From Sphingomonas sp. PAMC26645 (GTDB lineage: Bacteria; Pseudomonadota; Alphaproteobacteria; Sphingomonadales; Sphingomonadaceae): 64,000 nt of DNA. Location of the stretch: the NCBI RefSeq assembly GCF_004795835.1, contig NZ_CP039249.1:1980501-2044500 (forward strand). Direction: 5' to 3'. The notes under the pieces are model-generated. The model was not told the origin of the DNA and did not search any database. It saw only the letters and a list, made by a program, of their open reading frames with translations. Shown piece after piece: positions 37,808 through 47,759 of the stretch (its first letter is position 1; every line of letters begins with the position of its first letter). The translations under genes were made by a program, and so were the position numbers.

Positions 37808-38748
37808 CGAACATTTCGATCCCCCAACTGGCCGAAGCGCGCCGCGCGCTCGAAGAACCGCTGTTCGCGGATCTCGCCGGAGATGTCGGCGTCAGCTTCG
37901 AGTTCTTCCCGCCGAAGAGCGAGAAGATGGACGCGCAGCTCTGGGAGGCGATCCGCACGCTAGAGCCGCTTGGCCCCGATTTCGTGTCTGTCACCTATGG
38001 CGCTGGCGGCTCCACGCGCGAGCGCACGCATGCGACGGTGGCGCGGATCCAGCGCGAGACGTCGATGAACGCTGCCGCGCATCTGACCTGCGTCGAGGCG
38101 ACCAGGGCCGAGATCGACCAGGTGGCCGAGGAATATTGGGCGGCGGGCGTTCGCCACATCGTCGCGTTGCGCGGCGATATGCCAACCTTGGGTCAGCCCT
38201 ATCAAGCGCATCCGGGCGGGTATGAGAATGCGGCGGCTCTGGTCGCTGGTCTGCGGAAGCTGCATCCGTTCGAGATCTCGGTCGCGGCGTATCCCGAGTG
38301 CCATCCGGAATCGGGCGGGCACGACGCGGATATCGACAATCTGAAGCGCAAGATCGATGCGGGTGCGACCCGTGCGATCACGCAGTTCTTCTTCTCGCCC
38401 GAGGCGTATTTCCGGTTTCGCGACCGGGTTGCAGCCGCAGGGATCACCGCGCAGATCCTGCCGGGAATCCTGCCGGTGTCGAACGTCGCGCAGACTCGGA
38501 AGTTCGCGGGCCTCTGCGGTGCGGAAATTCCGGCGTGGATGGACCGGTTGTTTGAAGGGCTCGACGATCATCCGTCGGCGCGGCAGCTGGTGGCAGCGAC
38601 GATCGCGGCCGAGATGTGCCGGCGGCTCTATGCGGGCGGGGTGAAGGACTTCCACTTCTACACGCTCAACCGCGCGGAGCTGGCCTACGCGATCTGCCAC
38701 ATGCTCGGTGTTCGCGCGAAGCCGGCCGAAAAGGTCGCCGCGGCGTAA
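37804..38748 (+). CDS. metF: 5,10-methylenetetrahydrofolate reductase
   Basis: 314 aa. VSFEFFPPKSEKMD is the MetF N-terminal motif (catalytic Glu). FVSVTYGAGGSTRERTHATV, HIVALRGDMP, IDNLKRKIDAGATRAITQFFF and TLNRAELAYAICHMLGV complete the FAD barrel. It reduces CH2-THF to CH3-THF with NADH, feeding methyl groups to MetH. It overlaps the regulator by 4 nt and is followed by a family A repeat and the first metH gene, making a methionine-synthesis unit. Confidence 0.95.
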   Translation: MTNISIPQLAEARRALEEPLFADLAGDVGVSFEFFPPKSEKMDAQLWEAIRTLEPLGPDFVSVTYGAGGSTRERTHATVARIQRETSMNAAAHLTCVEATRAEIDQVAEEYWAAGVRHIVALRGDMPTLGQPYQAHPGGYENAAALVAGLRKLHPFEISVAAYPECHPESGGHDADIDNLKRKIDAGATRAITQFFFSPEAYFRFRDRVAAAGITAQILPGILPVSNVAQTRKFAGLCGAEIPAWMDRLFEGLDDHPSARQLVAATIAAEMCRRLYAGGVKDFHFYTLNRAELAYAICHMLGVRAKPAEKVAAA

Positions 38749-38854
38749 TTCCCCTCCCGCCTGCGGGAGGGGTTAGGGGAGGGGCTGGCCCAACCCGACC
38801 GTCTCGTTTGCGGCACTTCCCTCCCCCGACCCCTCCCGCCAGCGGGAGGGGAGG
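38749..38854. repeat. Paired palindrome, repeat family A, whose end supplies the metH SD
   Basis: TTCCCCTCCCGCCTGCGGGAGGGG starts right at the metF stop codon, and CCCCTCCCGCCAGCGGGAGGGGAGGAG closes it. The last G-rich bases (GGGAGGAG) also serve as the ribosome binding site of the ATG at 38864. Confidence 0.8.
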
Positions 38855-38863
38855 AGATTGTCG

Positions 38864-39922
38864 ATGACACCACGTGAACGTTTCAACGCGGAAGCCGCCA
38901 AGCGCATCCTGATCACCGACGGCGCGTTCGGCACCGAGATCCAGAACTGGAAGCTCGACGAGGCGGCTTACGCAGGGTCGCTCGGCTTGTCGCACGACCA
39001 GAAGGGCAACAACGACATCCTGGCGATCACCAAGCCGGACGTCCCCGAGACGATCACGCGCGAATATCTCGAGGCGGGGTCGGACATCGTCTCGACCAAC
39101 ACGTTCAGCGCGAACGTCATCTCGCAGGCGGACTATGGTGCCGAGCATCTGGTGCGCGAGATCAACGTCGAGTCCGCGCGGATCGCGCGTGCGCTCGCCA
39201 CCGAGTACGAGGCGAAGGACGGCCGCCCGCGCTTCGTCGCCGGCGCGATCGGGCCGACCAACAAGACGCTGTCGCTGTCGCCCGACGTCAACGATCCCGG
39301 CTTTCGCGAGATCGACTTCGATTATCTCAAGGGCGTGTACCGCGAGCAGATCGACGCACTGCTCGAAGGCGGCGAGGGGGTCGGCGTCGACTTCATCCTG
39401 ATCGAGACGGTGTTCGATACGCTCAACGCCAAGGCCGGCATCATGGCGGCGATCGAGGCGGGCGATGCGCTTGGGCGCGACGTGCCGATCATGATGTCGA
39501 TGACGTTGACCGACCTCAGCGGGCGCAACCTATCGGGGCATACGGTCGAGGCGTTCTGGCATGCGGTGCGGCACGCCAAGCCGATCACGATCGGGCTCAA
39601 CTGCTCGTTCGGCGCGGAGCAGCTGCGGCCGCATGTGAAGACGCTGTCGGCGATCGCGGATACGCTGATCATGGTGTATCCGAACGCGGGGCTTCCGAAC
39701 GAACTCGGCGAGTATGACGAGCAGCCGGCGACGACCGCTGGCCTCGTCGGCGAGTGGGCGGTGGCCAAGCAGGTCAACGTGCTCGGTGGCTGCTGCGGGT
39801 CGACGCCGGCCCATATCAAGGCGATGGCTGACGGCGTGCGCGGGCTCGAACCGCGGGTTGTCGCTCGGCCGGAAGTGCGCACCAAGCTCGCCGGCCTCGA
39901 ACCGTTCACGATGGCCGCTTAG
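38864..39922 (+). CDS. metH: Methionine synthase, homocysteine-binding half of split MetH
   Basis: 352 aa from the ATG at 38864. [18 protein letters not shown] opens the homocysteine methyltransferase barrel, and [20 protein letters not shown] and [17 protein letters not shown] carry the three Zn-binding Cys (C in NCS, CC in GGCCGST). E. coli MetH holds this module plus the rest in one ~1,200 aa chain. Here a second gene after 127 nt holds the folate, cobalamin and activation modules. The protein transfers CH3 from methylcobalamin to homocysteine in complex with the second half. Cytoplasmic. Confidence 0.9.
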   Translation: MTPRERFNAEAAKRILITDGAFGTEIQNWKLDEAAYAGSLGLSHDQKGNNDILAITKPDVPETITREYLEAGSDIVSTNTFSANVISQADYGAEHLVREINVESARIARALATEYEAKDGRPRFVAGAIGPTNKTLSLSPDVNDPGFREIDFDYLKGVYREQIDALLEGGEGVGVDFILIETVFDTLNAKAGIMAAIEAGDALGRDVPIMMSMTLTDLSGRNLSGHTVEAFWHAVRHAKPITIGLNCSFGAEQLRPHVKTLSAIADTLIMVYPNAGLPNELGEYDEQPATTAGLVGEWAVAKQVNVLGGCCGSTPAHIKAMADGVRGLEPRVVARPEVRTKLAGLEPFTMAA

Positions 39923-39929
39923 GCCACTG

Positions 39930-40032
39930 CTCCCTCTCCCCGCCGGGGAGAGGGCCGGGGTAAGGGGCGCCACAAACGCTACCCTCCCCAACTACCCCTC
40001 ACCCCAACCCTCTCCCCGGAGGGGAGAGGGGG
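39930..40032. repeat. Paired palindrome, repeat family A
   Basis: CTCCCTCTCCCCGCCGGGGAGAGGG at the left is mirrored by CCCTCTCCCCGGAGGGGAGAGGG at the right. It separates the two metH genes, only about 17 bp before the second ATG, and contributes the upstream G-rich run. Confidence 0.8.
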
Positions 40033-40049
40033 CTAGAAGAAACGAACCG

Positions 40050-42764
<2,715 letters not shown>

Positions 42765-42797
42765 AGGCCCTTCCCCGACGGGAAAGGGCCTTGGAGG

Positions 42798-44258
42798 TTA
42801 CGCCCCCGCTTCGGCTGGTTTCCCTTCGCGCACGTCACCCGGCAGTCCAGTGATCGTCTTCACCTCCATGAAGTCCGTCAGCCCATACCGCCCGTTCTCA
42901 CGACCATTGCCCGACTGCTTGTACCCCCCGAACGGCGCGCCGATGTCCGGGCTCCACGAGTTGATCGTCACCAGCCCCGCGCGCAACTTCGGTGCGACCT
43001 TCGCCGCCGCCGCCGGATCACCCGAGATCGTCGCCGACAGCCCGTATTCGGTGGCGTTGGCAATGCGGATGCCCTCGTCCTGATTCGCGTACGACGTGAT
43101 CGTCGCAACCGGACCGAACGTCTCCTCCTGCGCGATCCGCATGTCGGGACGCACGTCGGTGAACAGCGTCGGCTGGATGTAATATCCTGCGTTGCGCCCG
43201 TCCGGACGTCCGACACCGCCGGTCACCAGCGTGGCGCCTTCATCGATCGCCGACTGGATCAACCCCTGGATCTTGTCGAACTGCGCCTTGTTGACGACCG
43301 GGCCGATGTGCTGGCCCATCTCGGCGGGATCGCCGACCTTGGTCTGCTCCATCATCGACTTCACGATCGCGGTCGCCTCCGCGACTTGGCTGGCATGCAC
43401 GAGCAGGCGAGTTGGAGCGATGCAGCTCTGGCCGGAATTGGCGAGCACGCCCGCGACAGTCGGCGGCAGGACGGTCGCAAGGTCGGAGCCCTCGAGCACG
43501 AGGTTCGCCGCCTTGCCGCCAAGCTCCTGATGCACCCGCTTCACGGTCGGCGCGGCTGCCAAAGCGACCGCGATGCCGGCGCGGGTCGAGCCGGTGAAGC
43601 TCACCATGTCGACGTCGCGGTGCGCGCACAATGCTGCGCCGACGCCGGGACCGTCACCGTTGATCAGGTTGAACACCCCTGCCGGTACGCCCGCCGCATC
43701 CATGATCTCCGCCAGGATCACCGCGCACGACGGCGCTTCCTCGGACGGTTTCAGGATCATAGTGTCGCCCGCCGCGAGGGCAGGGGCGACCTTCGCGCAA
43801 ATCTGGTTCAGCGGCCAGTTCCACGGGGTGATCATCGCGACGACGCCGAGCGGCTCGTGCACCACGGTTGCCTTGCCAATCGTCTCGGAGAATTCGAACG
43901 CCGCCAGCGCCTTTGCGGTTGCCGAGAAATGCGCGAGCCCGGTGGGCGCCTGCGCCATCGAAGCGAGCGCCATCGGGGCGCCCATCTCCTGCGACATCGC
44001 CTTCGCCAGATCCGGCATCCGCGCCTTGTATTCGGTCATGATCCGGCCGAGCACATCGAGGCGTTCCTGCACGCTCGTCTGGCTCCAGCTTTCGAACGCC
44101 GAGCGCGCCGCGGCGACGGCCTTGTCGACATCGGCGGCGGTGCCCAGCGTGACTTCGGTGCACGGCTGCTCGGTCGACGGGTCGATCACCTGATAGACGG
44201 CGCCGCCCTCGCTATCGACCCAAGCGCCGTCAATATACTGCTTTAAATAGCTTTTCAT
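42798..44258 (-). CDS. Aldehyde dehydrogenase family protein
   Basis: 486 aa from the ATG at 44258 (SD GGAGAGG); the frame extends to 44327 without support. NAD-binding and catalytic blocks: MITPWNWPLNQICAKVAPALAAGDTMILKPSEEAP, FTGSTRAGIAVA, HQELGGKAANLVLEGSDL (catalytic Glu), NSGQSCIAPTRLLV (catalytic Cys) and QEETFGPVATITSY. Oxidises an aldehyde to the acid with NAD(P). The sequence is closest in style to short- and medium-chain aldehyde dehydrogenases of the general family, and the substrate is not assigned. It is divergent from the quinone oxidoreductase gene. Confidence 0.9.
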   Translation of the reverse strand: MKSYLKQYIDGAWVDSEGGAVYQVIDPSTEQPCTEVTLGTAADVDKAVAAARSAFESWSQTSVQERLDVLGRIMTEYKARMPDLAKAMSQEMGAPMALASMAQAPTGLAHFSATAKALAAFEFSETIGKATVVHEPLGVVAMITPWNWPLNQICAKVAPALAAGDTMILKPSEEAPSCAVILAEIMDAAGVPAGVFNLINGDGPGVGAALCAHRDVDMVSFTGSTRAGIAVALAAAPTVKRVHQELGGKAANLVLEGSDLATVLPPTVAGVLANSGQSCIAPTRLLVHASQVAEATAIVKSMMEQTKVGDPAEMGQHIGPVVNKAQFDKIQGLIQSAIDEGATLVTGGVGRPDGRNAGYYIQPTLFTDVRPDMRIAQEETFGPVATITSYANQDEGIRIANATEYGLSATISGDPAAAAKVAPKLRAGLVTINSWSPDIGAPFGGYKQSGNGRENGRYGLTDFMEVKTITGLPGDVREGKPAEAGA

Positions 44259-44364
44259 CGTGCCTCTCCGCATCTTGTCTCGCCAAGGAATGGGCTCGCC
44301 GGAGATCGGTTGCAACCCGAAACGCATGCCGTAGGTTGACCGGGAAATTTATCAGGAGGCCGGC

Positions 44365-45339
44365 ATGGCGAGAGTGGCATTCATCGAGAAGACCGGCGGT
44401 CCGGAGGTCATCCAGTGGCGCGACGTCGAGTTGCCCCCGCCGGGCAAGGGCGAGGTCTGGATGCGCAACACCGCGGTCGGGCTGAACTATATCGACACGT
44501 ACCACCGCAGCGGCGTGTACCCGATCGACCTGCCCTCGGGGCTAGGCAGCGAAGCCGCGGGCGTGGTGATGGCGGTCGGAGAGGGCGTGACCGATTTCGC
44601 GCCCGGCGACCGTGTCGGTACCTTCGGCCCGTCGCGCGGCGCCTACGCGACCGAGCGCAACCTGCCCGCGAACCAGCTGTTCAAGCTTCCCGACGCGCTC
44701 GACGATCAGACCGCTGCGGCGATGCTGCTCAAGGGCTGCACCGCCGAGTTCCTGGTCGAGCGCTGCGCCAAGGTGCAGGCGGGCCAGACCGTCCTCGTCC
44801 ACGCGGCGGCGGGCGGAGTCGGCCACATCCTGGTCGGCTGGCTGAAGGCGATCGGCGCGACCGTGATCGCCAGCGTCGGCAGCGAGGACAAGGCGGCACG
44901 GACGCAGAAAGCCGGCGCCGATCACGTCATCCTTCACAAATCGGAGGAGATCGCCGCGCGCGTTCGCGAGATCACGGATGGGAAGGGCGTGCCTGTGGTC
45001 CTCGACGGTGTTGGTCGTGCGACGTGGGACGCGTCGCTCGACAGCGCGGCTAAGCGTGGCCTTATCGTCAGCTACGGCAATGCCGGCGGGGTGGTCGATG
45101 GTGTCAACATCGGCGTCCTCGCGCGGAAAGGTTCGCTGTTCGTGACGCGGCCGACGCTGTTCGATTATTACGTCACGTCGGAGGAAAGGCAGGCCGGCAT
45201 CGCCCGCTTGTTCGCCATGCTCGACAACGGCGCGGTCACGCCGGAGATCGGCCGGACCTTTCCGCTCGAAGAGGCTGCCGCCGCCCATCGCGCGATCGAG
45301 GCGGGTGAGACTTCGGGGAGCACGATCCTGCTGCCGTAA
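44365..45339 (+). CDS. qor: NADPH:quinone oxidoreductase (zeta-crystallin family)
   Basis: 324 aa medium-chain dehydrogenase without zinc ligands. GKGEVWMRNTAVGLNYIDTYHRSGVYPIDLPSGLGSEAAGVV gives the N-terminal catalytic domain. VLVHAAAGGVGHILVGWLKAIGATVIASVGSEDKAA is the NADPH-binding Rossmann fold, and EDGVGRATW-like and LFDYYVTSEERQ parts follow. It reduces quinones or enones by NADPH. A 340-bp gap follows, holding a 200-bp inverted repeat. Confidence 0.9.
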   Translation: MARVAFIEKTGGPEVIQWRDVELPPPGKGEVWMRNTAVGLNYIDTYHRSGVYPIDLPSGLGSEAAGVVMAVGEGVTDFAPGDRVGTFGPSRGAYATERNLPANQLFKLPDALDDQTAAAMLLKGCTAEFLVERCAKVQAGQTVLVHAAAGGVGHILVGWLKAIGATVIASVGSEDKAARTQKAGADHVILHKSEEIAARVREITDGKGVPVVLDGVGRATWDASLDSAAKRGLIVSYGNAGGVVDGVNIGVLARKGSLFVTRPTLFDYYVTSEERQAGIARLFAMLDNGAVTPEIGRTFPLEEAAAAHRAIEAGETSGSTILLP

Positions 45340-45364
45340 CGGGTGGGGGGATTTCAGGAGGCGG

Positions 45365-45565
45365 GTTCACGCGAAGGCGCGAAGGCGCGAAGAAGATTTG
45401 TTCACGCGGAGACGCGGAGACGCGGAGGTGTTGCGGGCGGTACGGGCGTGTCGTTCATCATCTTGCGGCGATGATAGGGGACCGTTGGTCCGGGAGAACT
45501 CTCCGCGTCTCCGCGTGAACCCATTCTTCTCATCTCTTCGCGCCTTAGTGCCTTCGCGTGAACCA
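45365..45565. repeat. Inverted repeat of about 200 bp with short internal tandem units
   Basis: The left arm (45366-45428) holds GCGAAGGC and ACGCGGAG tandem units in TTCACGCGAAGGCGCG... and TTCACGCGGAGACGCGG.... The right arm (45501-45563) carries their reverse complements (CTCCGCGTCTCCGCGTGAAC and CGCGCC...CCTTCGCGTGAAC). About 70 unlike bases lie between. It has the layout of a nonautonomous element or a long foldback. No coding sequence. Confidence 0.7.
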
Positions 45566-45679
45566 ATGCGACGCTCTCGCTAGGCGACGGACGGCGTTGT
45601 AACCTCCGGCTGAGCCCGCAAGACGCTTGTACGCGCGGCAAAGCACGATAGGGCGGATGCTTGCCCGAGTGAGACCGTG

Positions 45680-46360
45680 ATGAGCCTGAACATTCTGCTG
45701 GTCGAGGACGATGCCGTGTTCGCGCAGGCGATGGCTGAGGAGCTACGCGGGTTCGATCACGGCGTGACGGTGGCACCCGATGGACGAGATGCACTCGCCG
45801 CGGTGGACAGCCAGGCGTTCGACGCGGTGATCCTCGACCGGATGCTGCCGAAGATCGACGGCATCTCCGTGCTGGAGCGGCTGCGTAGTGCGAACATCAC
45901 GATGCCGGTCATCATGCTCAGCGCGCTCGGCCGCTCGGTCGAGAAGGTCGAGGGGCTGGAGGCGGGCGCGGACGATTATGTGGTCAAGCCGATTGCCGCG
46001 GTCGAGCTGAACGCACGCCTGCTCGCGCTGATGCGCGGGCGCGGCTGGACCGGGAGCGCCGGCGACACGATCCACGCCGGCGATATCGTCGTCAGCCCCA
46101 CCAAGTTCCGGGCGTGGCGCGACGGCGTCGCGCTCGATCTCGGCAAGCTCGAGTTCAAGCTGCTCGCCGAGTTCGTCGCCAATGCCGACGCGGTGCTGAC
46201 GCGCGCGATGCTGGTCGAGCGGGTCTGGGGGTACGACTTTGCCCCGACCACCAATATCGTCGACGTCTATGTGCGTCACCTGCGCGTGAAACTGACCGCG
46301 GCGGGGGGCGACGATCCCATCCGCACGGTGCGCGGCGTCGGATACATGCTGCGCGGATGA
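45680..46360 (+). CDS. OmpR-family response regulator
   Basis: 226 aa. Receiver domain: NILLVEDDAVFAQAM with acid pocket ED, phospho-acceptor in DAVILDRMLPKIDG (D at about 51), MLSA and VVKPIAAVELNARL (K). C-terminal winged helix: VALDLGKLEFKLLAEFVANADAVLTRAMLVERVWGYDFAPTTNIVDVYVRHLRVKL. The histidine kinase gene follows with an ATGA overlap (46357-46360), so they form a pair. The signal is unknown. The start is the ATG at 45680 (GTG one codon earlier also possible). Confidence 0.95.
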   Translation: MSLNILLVEDDAVFAQAMAEELRGFDHGVTVAPDGRDALAAVDSQAFDAVILDRMLPKIDGISVLERLRSANITMPVIMLSALGRSVEKVEGLEAGADDYVVKPIAAVELNARLLALMRGRGWTGSAGDTIHAGDIVVSPTKFRAWRDGVALDLGKLEFKLLAEFVANADAVLTRAMLVERVWGYDFAPTTNIVDVYVRHLRVKLTAAGGDDPIRTVRGVGYMLRG

Positions 46361-47697
46361 CCCGCCTGCGATCGCTGCGCGCGTTGACGCTGGCGTTCCT
46401 GATCGCGTTCCTCGTCGCGACGCTCGGCACCGGGTTCGCGATCTACACCGCGACGCAACGCACGATCGAGCGACTGGTCGATCGCCGCATCCTGGTCGTG
46501 AGCGATGCCGCCGCCGGCATTTCCGGCGACCGCAGCCCCGAAGAGCTCGTCCGGCGGATCAACGCCGCGACCCGCGAGCGTGACACCGGCGATATCGGTT
46601 TCCTGCTGCTCGACGCGACAGGTCGCAGGCTCGGCGGCAACATCGCCTTGCCCCGTCGCCTGCCGGTGGGGTTCTCGACGGTCGCGTTGAAGGACCAGAT
46701 CGCGGGGCTGTCCGCCGGGCGTGCGCTGGTCCGCGATGTCGGGCACGGCATGACGCTGGTGACGATCGCCGAGACCGAACCGTTCGACGACTATAATGCG
46801 GCACGTGTCCGGATCTACCTCATTGGTTTCGGATCGATCCTGCTGGTCGTCATCGGTGGCCTGTTGTTCTTCGTCATTACGATCGGGCGGCGGATCGGCG
46901 AGACCCGGCGGACGGTCGACGCGATCATCGACGGCGACATGTCGCGGCGCGTACCGGTCGATCGATCGGGCGGCGAGTTCGCGCACCAGGCGATGGCCTT
47001 CAACCGCATGCTCGACCGGATCTCGGAGCTGATGGCCGGGATCAGCAACGTCTCCAACGATATCGCCCACGATCTTCGCACGCCCTTGGCACGCTTGCGC
47101 AGCCAGTTGGCGCTGGCGTTGCGTCGGGCTCAGACGGACAGCCAACGCGACGATCTCGAAACCGCCATCGCGATGAGCGACGAACTGCTCGAGATGTTCG
47201 CGGCGATGCTGCGGATCGCCGAGATCGAAGGCGGCGATCGGCGTGCGGCGTTCGCGACGCTCGATCTAGCGGCGCTGGCCGAAGAGATCGCGACGATGAT
47301 GCAGCCGGTAGTCGCCGATGGCGGCCGGACGCTGACGCTGGAAACATCGCCCGTCGCCGAGATCGTCGGCGATCGCCAACTGCTCGGCCAGATGCTCGTG
47401 AACCTGATCGAGAATGCGCTCCGCCACACCCCACCCGGCACCCGCATCGAGATCGGCGTCACGACCACCGGCAAGACTGCCACGCTTACGGTGACCGATA
47501 CCGGCCCCGGCATTCCGCCGGATCAGCGCAAGCTGGCGTTGCGGCGGTTCGGGCGGCTCGACGCCAGCCGCCACGACGAAGGGCACGGCCTTGGACTGCC
47601 CCTGATCCAGGCGATAGTCCGGCTTCACCGCGGCACGATCGCACTCGAAGATGCGGCCCCCGGACTGCGCGTCGTCATCGCCCTACCCAAGGGCTGA
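46357..47697 (+). CDS. Membrane sensor histidine kinase
   Basis: 446 aa. Two transmembrane helices (LRALTLAFLIAFLVATLGTGFAIY and IYLIGFGSILLVVIGGLLFFVITI) enclose a periplasmic segment of about 135 residues, then HAMP (IGRRIGETRRTVDAIIDGDMSRRVPVDRSG). The dimerisation helix has the phospho-acceptor His in NDIAHDLRTPLARLRSQL (about 233). The ATPase has LIENALRHT (N box), TDTGPGIPPD (G1) and EGHGLGLPLIQAI (G2). Pairs with the response regulator just upstream. The ligand is unknown. Confidence 0.95.
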   Translation: MTRLRSLRALTLAFLIAFLVATLGTGFAIYTATQRTIERLVDRRILVVSDAAAGISGDRSPEELVRRINAATRERDTGDIGFLLLDATGRRLGGNIALPRRLPVGFSTVALKDQIAGLSAGRALVRDVGHGMTLVTIAETEPFDDYNAARVRIYLIGFGSILLVVIGGLLFFVITIGRRIGETRRTVDAIIDGDMSRRVPVDRSGGEFAHQAMAFNRMLDRISELMAGISNVSNDIAHDLRTPLARLRSQLALALRRAQTDSQRDDLETAIAMSDELLEMFAAMLRIAEIEGGDRRAAFATLDLAALAEEIATMMQPVVADGGRTLTLETSPVAEIVGDRQLLGQMLVNLIENALRHTPPGTRIEIGVTTTGKTATLTVTDTGPGIPPDQRKLALRRFGRLDASRHDEGHGLGLPLIQAIVRLHRGTIALEDAAPGLRVVIALPKG

Positions 47698-47703
47698 AAC
47701 GAC

Positions 47704-47738
47704 GAAACCCGGACAGGCTGAGCGCCTGCCCGGGTTTC
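47704..47738. terminator. Bidirectional hairpin terminator between convergent genes
   Basis: GAAACCCGG...CAGG, loop, CCTG...CCGGGTTTC forms a strong stem in the short gap between the histidine kinase gene (+) and a TonB receptor gene (-). TTTCC and TTT runs flank it, so it can act from either side. Confidence 0.75.
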
Positions 47739-47759
47739 CAATTTACGCGGCAAGCCCGA

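Noticed and set aside
45365..45565. CRISPR-like array
   Set aside because: Tandem units are too short, spacers are absent and arms are inverted.
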